64,000 nucleotides of DNA, from assembly GCA_937995535.1 (NCBI GenBank), contig CALKJU010000009.1, positions 1 to 64,000 on the forward strand. The letters run 5' to 3'. Shown piece after piece: positions 16,554-24,878 of this stretch (position 1 is the stretch's first letter; each line of letters begins with the position of its first letter). This stretch comes from an uncultured Alphaproteobacteria bacterium (GTDB lineage Bacteria > Pseudomonadota > Alphaproteobacteria > Geminicoccales > Geminicoccaceae). The translations under genes were made by a program, and so were the position numbers. The notes beneath the pieces were generated by a model, which did not search any database, was not told the origin of the DNA, and was given only the letters and a program-made list of their open reading frames with translations.

Positions 16554-17558
16554 ATGCTGCGCTCCCTCGTCGTGCGCCTCGCCCGCCTCCTGCTCGCCGT
16601 GGCCCTGATCGTGGCGCCCCTCGCCGCACGCGCCGACGATCTCGCCGACGCGCGGCGGCAGGGCGCCAGCCTGCTACGCGCCGGCCAGCCGGCGGAGGCC
16701 CTGGCGCCGCTCGTGCGCGCGCTCGATCTCGGCGAGGCCCGCCATGGGCCCGACAGCCCGGAGATCAGCGCCGATCTCAACAATCTCGGCGAGGCGCAGC
16801 GCCTGCTCGGCCGCCTCGACGCGGCCGAGGCGCTGTTCCGCCGCGCCATCGCCCTCGAGGAGGGCCAGGGTGGCGACCCTTTGGCGCTCGCGACCGCGCT
16901 CAACAATCTGGCCCTCGTCAAGCGCGCCGCCGGGCGCGACGCCGAGGCGGAGCGGCTCTACCTGCGCACCTTGCCGCTGCTCGAGGGCGAGCTCGGCCCG
17001 TCGCATCCCGACGTCGCCAAGGCGCTGAACAACCTCGCCGTCCTCTACCGGGTCCGCGGCGAGCCGGCGAAGGCCCGCCCGCTGCAGGAACGCGCCGTCG
17101 CCATCGCCGAACGCTCGCTCGGCCCGAACCATGCCGTCACGGCGGCGCTGCGTGACAATCTCGCCAGGCTCGGCAGCGGCGCGGCACCGGCCACCAGCGA
17201 GCGCCAGCGCGGAGACGCGCCGCCCGTCACCGCGACGCCGGTGCCACGCCCGCGCCCGACCCTGACCGCGGCCGCGAGCCGCGTCGCACCCGCGCCGCCG
17301 CCGGCTGCGGGTGGCGGCGCGCTGCTCCATCTGGGCTCGGTCGGCGCCGAGACCGAGGTGACCGGCGAATGGCGGCGCCTCGTCCGCCGCCACCCCGAGC
17401 TCGCCGCCCTCGTCCCGGCGCCCGCGCAGCGGGTCGACGTCGCGGGCAAGGGCACCTTCTGGCGGGTGCTCGCCACCGCCCCCGGCGGCACCGACGGCGC
17501 GGCGCTGTGCGCGCGGATCGCCGCGAGCGGCGATCCCTGCCGCGTCCTCGCGCGTTGA
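16554..17558 (+). CDS. Secreted TPR protein with C-terminal SPOR domain
   Basis: This 334-residue protein has a signal peptide (hydrophobic stretch LLLAVALIVAPLAARA, cleavage before DD). Three or four tetratricopeptide repeats of the Kinesin-light-chain type follow at about residues 30-210 (ADLNNLGEAQRLLGRLDAAE, NNLALVKRAAGRDAEAERL, NNLAVLYRVRGEPAKARPL). A disordered Pro/Ala linker leads to a SPOR domain at about 255-334 (LGSVGAETEVTGEWRRLV to the end). SPOR domains bind denuded septal peptidoglycan, so a periplasmic cell-envelope role is likely. ATG 16554 was chosen; GTG 16551 adjoins it. Its TGA overlaps the next gene as TTGA. Confidence 0.8.
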   Translation: MLRSLVVRLARLLLAVALIVAPLAARADDLADARRQGASLLRAGQPAEALAPLVRALDLGEARHGPDSPEISADLNNLGEAQRLLGRLDAAEALFRRAIALEEGQGGDPLALATALNNLALVKRAAGRDAEAERLYLRTLPLLEGELGPSHPDVAKALNNLAVLYRVRGEPAKARPLQERAVAIAERSLGPNHAVTAALRDNLARLGSGAAPATSERQRGDAPPVTATPVPRPRPTLTAAASRVAPAPPPAAGGGALLHLGSVGAETEVTGEWRRLVRRHPELAALVPAPAQRVDVAGKGTFWRVLATAPGGTDGAALCARIAASGDPCRVLAR

Positions 17559-18328
17559 GCCGACCCGACCTCGCGCTCCTCGCCCACGTCCACGGGCAGC
17601 TCCACGACGGGCTCGCCGGCGCCGGCACACACCGCGAGGCCGGCGCCTTCAGGCTCTACCTCTGGCCGCGCGACGACACCTTCTACCGTACCAGGGCCCT
17701 GCCGCTGCGTCGCCCGGCCGGCGCGTGGGCCGACGACATCGCGCGGCTCCGTGCGGCCTGCGCGATGGCCGGCGCCATGCCGCGACTCGAGATCGTCGAC
17801 GAGCTGTGGCCCGACCTCGCCGGGGCGCTGCTCGGCTCCGGCTTCCTCTGCGAGCTGCGCGCGACCGTCCTGGTGCGCTCGGCCGGCGAGCCGGCCGCGC
17901 CCACCGCGGATCGTGCCGTGCTGCTGGACGGGGCCGCGCTGGACCGGCTCGGGGCGTTCATCGCCGCCGCCGAAGCGGCGCACGGCTTCGCGCCCCGCGC
18001 GATTCCGCCCGAGGAGACGGGGCGGCTCGCCGCCGCCGTCGCGCGCGGCCGGACCATGCTCGGCGCGGTGCTGGAGGACGGACAGCCGGTCGCCGGGGCC
18101 AGCCTCATCGGCGTCGGGCGCGGCGCCGAGCTGGCCGCGGTGTGGAGTGCCCCGACCCGGCGTCGCCGCGGCCTCGCCGCCGCCGCCTGTGCCCATCTGC
18201 TCGCCGCGTTCGCCGCGCGGGGCGGCGAGCTGGTCTGGCTCGGGACCGGCGACGGCGCGGCCGAGCGGCTCTATCGTCGCCTCGGCTTCGTCCCGGTGGG
18301 GACGCAGCTGAGCTTCGTCCACCCTTGA
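17555..18328 (+). CDS. GNAT family N-acetyltransferase
   Basis: This protein has about 257 residues. The GNAT acetyl-CoA-binding region is in the C-terminal half: AAVWSAPTRRRRGLAAAACA (motif A) and ERLYRRLGFVPVGTQLSFV (motif B). The N-terminal half is less conserved, as in DUF4081-like two-part GNATs. The acceptor is unknown. No ATG is available near the start: the likely start is TTG 17555, overlapping the TGA of the TPR/SPOR gene as TTGA; the next gene repeats the same junction. This points to reinitiation and translational coupling. An internal ATG at about 17765 would remove too much of the domain. Confidence 0.75.
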   Translation: MSRPDLALLAHVHGQLHDGLAGAGTHREAGAFRLYLWPRDDTFYRTRALPLRRPAGAWADDIARLRAACAMAGAMPRLEIVDELWPDLAGALLGSGFLCELRATVLVRSAGEPAAPTADRAVLLDGAALDRLGAFIAAAEAAHGFAPRAIPPEETGRLAAAVARGRTMLGAVLEDGQPVAGASLIGVGRGAELAAVWSAPTRRRRGLAAAACAHLLAAFAARGGELVWLGTGDGAAERLYRRLGFVPVGTQLSFVHP

Positions 18329-19305
18329 GGAGCCGTCCGCTGCCCACGCTCTCGCTCGCCGACATCGAGGCCGCGGCGCAGCGCCTGCACGGCATCGCCC
18401 TGCGCACCCCGCTGTTGCGCTCGGAAGCGCTCGACGCGGCGCTCGGCTGCCGCCTGCTGGTCAAGGCGGAGCCGCTCCAGCGCACCGGCTCGTTCAAGTT
18501 CCGCGGCGCCTACAACGCGATCGCGCAGACCGCGGCACAAGCCGTCGTCGCTTTCTCCTCGGGCAACCATGCCCAGGGTGTCGCCCTGGCGGCACGGCTG
18601 CTCGGCAAGGCCGCGACCATCGTCATGCCGGCCGATGCACCCGCCGCCAAGCTCGACGGGACGCGCGGCCTCGGCGCCACCGTCGTCACCTACGACCGCT
18701 GGCGCGAGGACCGCGAGGCGATCGGCCGGCGCATCGCTGCGGAGACCGGTGCGGATCTGATCCGTCCCTACGACGATGTCCGCATCATGGCGGGGCAGGG
18801 GACGATCGGGCTGGAGATCGCCGCACAGGCGGCCGAGCTCGGCCTCGTGCCTGAGATCGTGGTCGTCTGCGCCAGCGGCGGCGGCCTCATGGCGGGCGTC
18901 GCCACGGCGCTGACCGCACGCGCCCCCGGCGTCGCGCTCTACACCGCCGAGCCCGCCGGGTTCGACGATCACGCCCGCTCGCTGGCCGCCGGCGTGCGGC
19001 TCGCCAATGCCCCGGGCGGCCGCTCGATCTGCGACGCGCTGCTGTCGCCGCAGCCGGGCGAGCTGACCTTCCCGATCAATCGTGCCCTGGTCCGAGGTGG
19101 CGTGGTCGCCGACGACCGCGAGGTGGGGACGGCCATGCGCGCCGCCTTCCGCCACCTCAAGCTGGTCGTCGAGCCCGGCGGCGCCGTCGCGCTCGCGGCA
19201 CTGCTCGCCGGACGGCTCGAGCTGCGCGACCGGACCGTCGTTGCGGTCGCCTCCGGCGGCAATGTCGACGCCGCACTCTATGCGCGGATCTTGACCGAAA
19301 GCTGA
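18325..19305 (+). CDS. Threonine dehydratase-like PLP enzyme (fold type II)
   Basis: This 326-residue protein matches the serine/threonine dehydratase family without the ACT regulatory domain, so it resembles catabolic threonine or threo-3-hydroxyaspartate dehydratases and serine racemases. The PLP lysine K58 lies in RTGSFKFRGAYNAI, followed by the phosphate-binding SSGNHAQGVALAA and the glycine-rich CASGGGLMAGVA. The start is uncertain: TTG 18325 overlaps the GNAT stop as TTGA, and CTG 18340 is another option. It is followed after 13 bases by an FAH-family hydrolase gene, so the two may share a pathway. Confidence 0.82.
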   Translation: MRSRPLPTLSLADIEAAAQRLHGIALRTPLLRSEALDAALGCRLLVKAEPLQRTGSFKFRGAYNAIAQTAAQAVVAFSSGNHAQGVALAARLLGKAATIVMPADAPAAKLDGTRGLGATVVTYDRWREDREAIGRRIAAETGADLIRPYDDVRIMAGQGTIGLEIAAQAAELGLVPEIVVVCASGGGLMAGVATALTARAPGVALYTAEPAGFDDHARSLAAGVRLANAPGGRSICDALLSPQPGELTFPINRALVRGGVVADDREVGTAMRAAFRHLKLVVEPGGAVALAALLAGRLELRDRTVVAVASGGNVDAALYARILTES

Positions 19306-19318
19306 GGGAGGCTGCGCC

Positions 19319-20008
19319 ATGCAGGACTTGATCGAGATCGGCCCGCGTCTGGTCCTGCCGGTCGCGGGCGGCGGAACCTTCCCGCTGCGCCGCGTCTTCT
19401 GCGTCGGGCGCAACTACGTCGAGCACGCCCGCGAGATGGGCCACAGCGGCCGGGAGGCGCCGTTCTTCTTCGCCAAGTGTGCCGAGGCCGTGACCACGGC
19501 GGGGCGCGTCGTCTACCCGCCCTGCACCGCCGATCTGCACCACGAGGTCGAGCTGGTCGTGGCGATCGGCGCGGGCGGGCACGACATCGCGGTCGGCGCG
19601 GCGCGCGACCACATCTGCGGCTACACGGTCGGCATCGACCTCACCCGCCGCGACCTCCAGGCCGAGGCCAAGAAGCTCGCGCGGCCCTGGTACCTGGCCA
19701 AATCCTGGGTCGGCGCCGCGCCCATGGGTATGCTTCAGCCCGCGTCGCGCATCGGCCATCCGCGCGCCGGGCGGATCGCGCTGAGCGTCGGCGGCGAGGT
19801 CCGGCAAGCCGGCGATCTCGCCGAGATGATCTGGAGCGTCGACGAGATCGTCGCCGAGCTGAGCCGGTTCGACGTGCTGCTGCCGGGCGATCTGATTATG
19901 ACCGGCACGCCCGCCGGGGTCGCCGCGGTCGTCCCGGGCGACCGTCTCCTGGCCGAGATCGCCGGGGTCGGCCGGCACGAGTTCGAGATCACCGCCGCGG
20001 CACGTTAG
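19319..20008 (+). CDS. Fumarylacetoacetate hydrolase family protein
   Basis: This 229-residue enzyme has the FAH fold. The N-terminal FCVGRNYVEHAREMG and the metal ligands in HHEVELVVAIG and GYTVGIDLTRRDLQ are in place, and the C-terminal GDLIMTGTPAGVAAVVPGD is typical. Short members of this type hydrolyse fumarylpyruvate or acylpyruvates, or decarboxylate oxaloacetate. A GAGGGAGG ribosome-binding site precedes the ATG. It is probably co-transcribed with the PLP enzyme upstream. The exact substrate is not evident. Confidence 0.85.
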   Translation: MQDLIEIGPRLVLPVAGGGTFPLRRVFCVGRNYVEHAREMGHSGREAPFFFAKCAEAVTTAGRVVYPPCTADLHHEVELVVAIGAGGHDIAVGAARDHICGYTVGIDLTRRDLQAEAKKLARPWYLAKSWVGAAPMGMLQPASRIGHPRAGRIALSVGGEVRQAGDLAEMIWSVDEIVAELSRFDVLLPGDLIMTGTPAGVAAVVPGDRLLAEIAGVGRHEFEITAAAR

Positions 20009-20106
20009 CCACCCCTTAAGGCGTCGTGGGTTAGGGCTGCTGCGAACCGTCCACCGGCGCCGTGCCCCCTTTGGCCGGCGCCCCGGCCGCGGGAGCGCGA
20101 CGCCTG

Positions 20107-20832
20107 ATGCATGTGACCGCCTTCTGTTCGCAAAAGGGCGGCTCGGGAAAAACCACCCTGACCGGCCATGTCGGCGTCCAGGCCGAGCTCGCCGGTGCCG
20201 GACCTGTGGCCCTGCTCGACTGCGACCCGCAGGGCTCGCTGGCCGCCTGGTGGAACGCCCGCAGCGCCGAGCGCCCGGCCTTCGTCAGCACCACGCTGGC
20301 GACGCTGGCGCACGACCTCGCAGCCCTGCGCGAGCGTGGCTTTCGCGAGGTGTTCATCGACACCCCGCCGGCCGTCAGCCGGGCCATCCTGACCGTCATG
20401 GAGCTGAGCGACCTCGTCGTCATCCCGACCCGGCCGAGCCCGCACGATCTGCGCGCGGTCGGAGCCTCGCTCGACCTCGCCGAGCGGGCGCGCAAGCCGG
20501 TCGTGTTCGTGCTCAACGGTGCGGCGCCGAACGCCCGGCTGACAGCGGACGCGGCGGTCGCCCTGTCGCAGCACGGCACGGTGGCGCCGTGCTTCATCCA
20601 TCACCGCACGACCTACGCCTCCTCGATGATCGACGGGCGCACCGTCGGCGAGGTCTATCCGGGCAGCCGTGCCGCCAAGGAGGTCGAGATTCTCTGGGAC
20701 TATCTCGCCGGCCAGATCGAGAAGCTGGACCGCCGCAACGGCTTCGCCCGCCCCGAGCCACGCGGCTTCGGCCGGCGCGGCGTGCAGCTCTTCCAGGAAG
20801 GCGAAGCCCCGCTCGCCGCGGAGGCGCTGTGA
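20107..20832 (+). CDS. ParA family partition ATPase, plasmid type
   Basis: This 241-residue ATPase has the deviant Walker A motif KGGSGKTTL with the signature lysine K10 and P-loop lysine K15. Walker A' is ALLDCDPQGSLAAWW and Walker B is VFIDTPPAVS. HHRTTYASSMIDGRTVGEV near the C-terminus is characteristic of small ParA proteins of plasmid type Ib, which lack an N-terminal HTH. ATG 20107 fits the family start. It is followed by a ribbon-helix-helix gene overlapping by one base (TGATG). The pair looks like a plasmid partition cassette, not the chromosomal parAB, which normally lies by the gid genes. Confidence 0.88.
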   Translation: MHVTAFCSQKGGSGKTTLTGHVGVQAELAGAGPVALLDCDPQGSLAAWWNARSAERPAFVSTTLATLAHDLAALRERGFREVFIDTPPAVSRAILTVMELSDLVVIPTRPSPHDLRAVGASLDLAERARKPVVFVLNGAAPNARLTADAAVALSQHGTVAPCFIHHRTTYASSMIDGRTVGEVYPGSRAAKEVEILWDYLAGQIEKLDRRNGFARPEPRGFGRRGVQLFQEGEAPLAAEAL

Positions 20833-21284
20833 TGGGCCCCGCCCGGCTGACCGGTGCCCTGCTCGCGCGCAAGGGCGACGCGGCACCGATCCGCGGCGCC
20901 TATGGCGGCACCATCCTCGAACCGCTGCCGGGCCTGTTCGGCAACGGCGTGGTGCGCGCGGCGCCGCAGCCCGGTGCGGACGACGGCGCCGCGGCCGCCT
21001 CGGCGCCCGCCGTCGCGGTCCGCCGCGTCGCCACGGTCGCCGCCGCCCTTCGCGGTTCGGCGACGACGCCGCCCGCGGACACGGCCCGGGTCAGCCTGCG
21101 GCTCGCCGGCGAGCAGCTCACCCGCCTGCGGATCCTCGCCGCGCGCCGCGGCCGCCGCCCGCAGCAGCTCCTGCGCGAGGCACTGGAGGCGGTGTTCGCC
21201 GGGACCAGCGACGCCTGCCCCTGCGTCCGCGGCGCCGACGAGACCTGCTGCAAGGACCCGCCGCCCGTCCGCTCCACGCCCTGA
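20832..21284 (+). CDS. Ribbon-helix-helix protein, probable ParA partner
   Basis: This 150-residue protein has a disordered Ala-rich N-terminus and a ribbon-helix-helix-like segment at residues 86-122 (RVSLRLAGEQLTRLRILAAR, then the second helix QQLLREALEAVF). Such proteins are the centromere-binding partners of small ParA ATPases. Four cysteines close to the C-terminus (residues 129, 131, 139 and 140) could bind a metal; this tail is unusual for the family. The ATG overlaps the parA stop as TGATG, implying coupling. A tandem 16-bp repeat lies 57 bases downstream and could be its binding site. Confidence 0.7.
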   Translation: MGPARLTGALLARKGDAAPIRGAYGGTILEPLPGLFGNGVVRAAPQPGADDGAAAASAPAVAVRRVATVAAALRGSATTPPADTARVSLRLAGEQLTRLRILAARRGRRPQQLLREALEAVFAGTSDACPCVRGADETCCKDPPPVRSTP

Positions 21285-21305
21285 CGGCGCCCCGTACCCT
21301 TCTGC

Positions 21306-21331
21306 GGTCCCCGGCTCCGCTGCCGGGGACC
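21306..21331 (+). terminator. Hairpin after the parA/RHH pair
   Basis: A perfect 9-bp stem GGTCCCCGG (21306-21314) with CCGGGGACC (21323-21331) encloses an 8-base loop, beginning 22 bases after the stop. There is no T run, so it may end transcription weakly or be part of the adjoining repeat region. Confidence 0.45.
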
Positions 21332-21340
21332 TGTACCGCT

Positions 21341-21371
21341 CGGCGGTAACGCCCATCGGCGGTAACGCCCA
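21341..21371. repeat. Tandem 16-bp repeat, candidate partition or iteron site
   Basis: CGGCGGTAACGCCCA occurs at 21341-21355 and again at 21357-21371, one base apart. Each unit contains the inverted repeat GGCG-GTAA-CGCC. Exact tandem repeats next to a ParA/ribbon-helix-helix pair are a common form of centromere (parS-like) site, although here only two full units are visible. A partial third (ACGCCCAACGGCG) continues on the right. Confidence 0.5.
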
Positions 21372-21471
21372 ACGGCGTGGTCAGGCTCGGCCGTCACACC
21401 ACGACGGACCGCGGCGTGCCGGCGCCGCCGGCTGGCGCGGCGGACCGGGACCGGGGAACCGGCCCGCGATC

Positions 21472-21500
21472 TTGACTTTCGTCCTATATGCGGCTATGGG
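21472..21500 (+). promoter_or_regulatory. Candidate promoter with very short leader
   Basis: TTGACT (21472-21477) and TATGGG (21495-21500) are exactly 17 bases apart. Transcription would begin near 21507, only about three bases before the ATG at 21510, so the mRNA could be nearly leaderless. No ribosome-binding site is seen before that ATG. Confidence 0.4.
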
Positions 21501-21509
21501 TCCTGGGCC

Positions 21510-22328
21510 ATGCCCGCCAGCCCGACCCGCCGGCCGCGCCCGACCCGCGCCTACGGTCTCGCCCGCCGCCTCGCCCAGGGCGCGCCGCCGGCCGCGGTCG
21601 CCCGCGCCGCCGGGCGCGACCCGGCCTGGCTCGAGGCGCTCCTCGCCGAGCCCGAGTTCCAGGAACTCCTCGCCGGCTGGCGCGACCTCCTGGCGCTCGC
21701 CCCCGACGCCCGCACCAGACGCCTCGTCCGGCTCGCGCACGGTGTGCTCGAGCAGGCCTTGGCCGAGGGCCGCCTCAGCGCCGCCCTGTTCACCCTCGCC
21801 GAGGCGTCCGCCAGGCGCGATCCGGTCGTCACCCTCGCCCAGGGGGTCGAGCGCGCGCTCGCCCGCGCCCCGCTCGGCGCCGATCTGGCCGGGCCCGCCC
21901 CGCCGCCGCGCGACCCGCCTCCGGTCCGCCCGGCAGGGGCGCAGCGCGACCCGTTGCGCAACGCCTGCCAGCACGCCGCCGCCGCCTTGCGCGCGACGAT
22001 CGTGCAGGAGCACGGCCTCGCCGCCGCCCCGCACCCCGACAGCGGCGCCGATCCCTTGGGTGCTGCCGTCCACGCCCTGCACCGCGCCGCCGACGCCGCA
22101 CAGGCCGCGGCCCATGCCCCCGAGGCCGGCACACCGCGCCCGACGCCGCAGCCGACCCCGGCGCTGCTCGACGCCGTCACCGACCAGCTGCTCGGCAAGC
22201 TCGCCCAGGCCGGCCCCGAGGGGCGCCTCGCGCTCGAGCGCCTCGACGACCAGGCCCTCGACCGGCTCGCCCGTGCGCTGCTCGCCAGCGCACCCCGCGC
22301 CGGCCCGGCCCAGCCCCAGGGACCGTAA
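21510..22328 (+). CDS. Unrecognised protein with N-terminal HTH-like region
   Basis: This protein has 272 residues and is almost wholly helical and alanine-rich. The segment LARRLAQGAPPAAVARAAG followed by DPAWLEALLAEPEFQELLAG resembles the homeodomain-like HTH and following helix of small terminase subunits and other phage or transposon proteins. The middle (about residues 125-150) is proline-rich linker and the C-terminal 60 residues form another helical region. I do not recognise a family for the whole protein. Its place beside a plasmid-type ParA cassette suggests a shared mobile origin, but codon use is as GC-rich as its neighbours. Confidence 0.6.
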   Translation: MPASPTRRPRPTRAYGLARRLAQGAPPAAVARAAGRDPAWLEALLAEPEFQELLAGWRDLLALAPDARTRRLVRLAHGVLEQALAEGRLSAALFTLAEASARRDPVVTLAQGVERALARAPLGADLAGPAPPPRDPPPVRPAGAQRDPLRNACQHAAAALRATIVQEHGLAAAPHPDSGADPLGAAVHALHRAADAAQAAAHAPEAGTPRPTPQPTPALLDAVTDQLLGKLAQAGPEGRLALERLDDQALDRLARALLASAPRAGPAQPQGP

Positions 22329-22339
22329 GCAGGCACAGG

Positions 22340-23179
22340 CTAGCTGCCGGGCGCGGCGCGCTTCGCTTCCGTCCACAGCCGCTCGAGCTCGTCGAGCGCG
22401 CAGGTCGCCGGTTCGCGCCCCTCGGCGGCGAGCCGCCGCTCGATCGCGCGAAAGCGCTCCTCGAAACGGGCATTGCAGCCACGCAGCGCGGTCTCGGGAT
22501 CGACGCCGAGATGGCGGGCGAGGTTGACGAGGGTGAACAGCAGATCGCCGACTTCGGCGTGAACCGCCGCCGCCTCGCCCGCGGCGAGGGCCTGCTCGAC
22601 CTCGGCCAGCTCCTCGCGCAGCTTGTCGAGAACCGGCGCGGCCGAGGGCCAGTCGAAGCCGACCCGCGCGGCACGGCGTTGCAGCTTGAGGGCGCGGGTG
22701 AGCGCCGGCAGGGCCCGCGGGACGTCGGCGAGGACGCTCGGATCGCCCTGCCCCGCTCCGGTCCGGGCGGCGCGCTCGCGGCGCTTGTGCTCCTCCCAGG
22801 CGAGGCTCTGCGCCGCCGCGTCGGCGATCGCGGCGTCCCCGAACACGTGCGGATGGCGGCGGATCATCTTGTCGGCGATGCCGTGCGCGACGCGCTCGAG
22901 GTCGAACAGGCCCGCCTCCTCGGCCAGCCGCGCGTGGTAGACGACCTGCAGCAACAGATCGCCCAGCTCCCCCTCCAGCTCGTCGAGCGCGCCCCGCTCG
23001 ATCGCGTCGGCGACCTCGTAGGCCTCCTCGATCGTGTACGGGGCGATCGTGGTGAAGCTCTGCTCGCGGTCCCAGGGGCAGCCGCTCACCGGGTCGCGAA
23101 GCCGCCGCATCACCTCGACCAGACGGTCGATGCCACGCTCCGCCCGGTCGGCGCCGGGGCGCGGCGGGGGGGCGCTCAC
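22340..23179 (-). CDS. mazG: Nucleoside triphosphate pyrophosphohydrolase MazG
   Basis: This 279-residue cytoplasmic enzyme hydrolyses (d)NTPs, including aberrant ones, to monophosphates and PPi. It has the two tandem MazG domains of the long form. The first has [20 protein letters not shown] and the metal-binding [11 protein letters not shown], then RRHPHVFGD. The second (about residues 175-250) has [16 protein letters not shown] with [19 protein letters not shown]. Its start overlaps the stop of xseA by four bases, so it is the second gene of an xseA-mazG operon concerned with nucleic acid quality. Confidence 0.95.
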   Translation of the reverse strand: MSAPPPRPGADRAERGIDRLVEVMRRLRDPVSGCPWDREQSFTTIAPYTIEEAYEVADAIERGALDELEGELGDLLLQVVYHARLAEEAGLFDLERVAHGIADKMIRRHPHVFGDAAIADAAAQSLAWEEHKRRERAARTGAGQGDPSVLADVPRALPALTRALKLQRRAARVGFDWPSAAPVLDKLREELAEVEQALAAGEAAAVHAEVGDLLFTLVNLARHLGVDPETALRGCNARFEERFRAIERRLAAEGREPATCALDELERLWTEAKRAAPGS

Positions 23180-24696
23180 AGCAGTCGCTCCTGCGCCGCC
23201 TGGCCGACGCTACGGCCGCGCGGGCGCCGTTCCTCGCGGCGCACGGCGAGCGTGCCGTCGGCGAACTGCAGGTCGAGCTCGTGATGCGCCAGGGCGGCGG
23301 CGCGGCGCGGCAGGATCTGCCCCATTCCGGCGGCGCGCACGATCGCGTAGCCGCGCTCCAGGACCCGCGCCGGGGCGAGGCTGTCGGCCAGCTGCGCCAG
23401 CGCCTCGAGCCGCTGCCGGCGCGCCTCGACGACGCGACGTGCCGCATCGGCGAGCCGCTGCGCCACCTCGCCGACGCGCTCCCAGGCCGCGCCCAGCCGT
23501 GCCTCCCAGGCGATCGCCGCGAGGCGCGCACCGAGTCGCTCACCCTCCCGGCCGGCGGCGACGAGCCCTTGTGTGACCCGCAGCGCCAGGCGCTGCTCGG
23601 CCAGCGCCAGGTGCCGAGCCGCCTCGTCGAGCCGTTGCCCCGGCGAGCGCAGCGCCGCGCCGGCGCGGCCGAGCGCGGCGAGACGCCGCTCGAGCTGCAG
23701 GTGCGCTGCGCGGGTGAGCCGCTCGCCCATGTCGTCGAGCCGCTGGGTGGCGCCGGCGACGAGCAGGACGGGCTCCGGCAGGCCGCGCGCGAGACCGTCG
23801 ACCCGGTGGCGCAGGCCGGCTAGGCGCTGCCCGAGCATCGCCGCGGCACGCTCGGCCAGGGCGTCGAGCTGCTGCGCGAGCTCGCGACGGACCGGCACCG
23901 CCATCTCGGCGGCGGCGGTCGGCGTCGGCGCGCGCCGGTCGGCCACCAGGTCGATCAGGGTCGTGTCGGTCTCGTGGCCGACCGCCGAGATCACCGGGAT
24001 CGGGCAGGCGGCGACCGCACGGACCACGCTCTCCTCGTTGAACGCCCAGAGATCCTCGATGCTGCCGCCGCCGCGTGCGACGATCAGCAGATCGGGCCGG
24101 GGTGGCTCGCCCCTCTCGGGCAGGCGGCCCGCCTGGGCGATCGCGGCAGCGATCTGCTCGGCAGCGCCGTCGCCCTGGACGAGGACCGGCCAGAGCAGCA
24201 CCCGGCGCGGGAAGCGGTCGGCGATCCGGTGCAGGATGTCGCGGATCACCGCGCCCGTGGGCGAGGTCACGACGCCGATCACCTCGGGCAGGAACGGCAG
24301 GGGCCGCTTGCGCTCCGCGGCGAACAGCCCCTCGGCGGCGAGGCGCTGTTTGCGCTCCTCGAGGAGCGCCATCAGCGCGCCGACGCCCGCAGGCTCGAGT
24401 TGCTCGACGACCAGCTGGTACTTCGAGCGCCCAGGATAGGTCGTCAGCATGCCGGTGCAGACCACCTCCAAGCCGTCCTCGGGCTGGATCGCGGGGCGGC
24501 GCTGGCTGCCCTTCCACCACACCGCGTCGAGCACGGCGCGGTCGTCCTTGAGCGAGAAGTAGCCATGGCCGGAGGCGGCACGCTTGAAGCCGCTGATCTC
24601 GCCGCGCACCCGGACCAGCCCGTAGGCGCTCTCGACCGTCCGTTTCAGCGCGAAGGACAGCTCGGAAACGGTGTACTCAGGAAGGTTCGTGGGCAT
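23176..24696 (-). CDS. xseA: Exodeoxyribonuclease VII large subunit
   Basis: This 506-residue protein is the catalytic subunit of exonuclease VII, which degrades single-stranded DNA to oligonucleotides. The N-terminal OB fold begins [19 protein letters not shown] and includes [20 protein letters not shown]. The catalytic domain has [32 protein letters not shown] and [21 protein letters not shown] long coiled coil follows at about residues 270-420. The C-terminal tail ([16 protein letters not shown]) is slightly longer than usual. The small subunit xseB is not in this window. It is followed by mazG with an ATGA overlap. Confidence 0.95.
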   Translation of the reverse strand: MPTNLPEYTVSELSFALKRTVESAYGLVRVRGEISGFKRAASGHGYFSLKDDRAVLDAVWWKGSQRRPAIQPEDGLEVVCTGMLTTYPGRSKYQLVVEQLEPAGVGALMALLEERKQRLAAEGLFAAERKRPLPFLPEVIGVVTSPTGAVIRDILHRIADRFPRRVLLWPVLVQGDGAAEQIAAAIAQAGRLPERGEPPRPDLLIVARGGGSIEDLWAFNEESVVRAVAACPIPVISAVGHETDTTLIDLVADRRAPTPTAAAEMAVPVRRELAQQLDALAERAAAMLGQRLAGLRHRVDGLARGLPEPVLLVAGATQRLDDMGERLTRAAHLQLERRLAALGRAGAALRSPGQRLDEAARHLALAEQRLALRVTQGLVAAGREGERLGARLAAIAWEARLGAAWERVGEVAQRLADAARRVVEARRQRLEALAQLADSLAPARVLERGYAIVRAAGMGQILPRRAAALAHHELDLQFADGTLAVRREERRPRGRSVGQAAQERLL

Positions 24697-24878
24697 GGGT
24701 CGCGTTCCTACCAGCGCCGCTGCCGGCGGTCACGCGGCCGCCACCGCAGGGCATCACGACGTCGCGATCATTCAACTACAAAATCTAAAGAAAGGACTTG
24801 CCGGGATACAGGCCTCGTTATTGACTGTCAGATCAACAAGGCGCGCCCGCAGGGCGGCTACAACGACGCGGGGGAAAC
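24697..24878. other. Intergenic region between xseA and a secreted protein gene
   Basis: This 182-base divergent control region includes an AT-rich patch at about 24765-24830, unusual for this chromosome. TTGACT at 24821-24826 and TTGCCG at 24799-24804 are possible -35 elements, but no -10 stands at proper spacing for either. A GGGGGAAAC ribosome-binding stretch precedes the plus-strand ATG at 24879. Confidence 0.4.

Noticed and set aside
21306-21331. The hairpin as part of a CRISPR-like or IS end structure
   Set aside because: There is only one copy, with no regular spacers, no target-site duplication and no transposase in the window.
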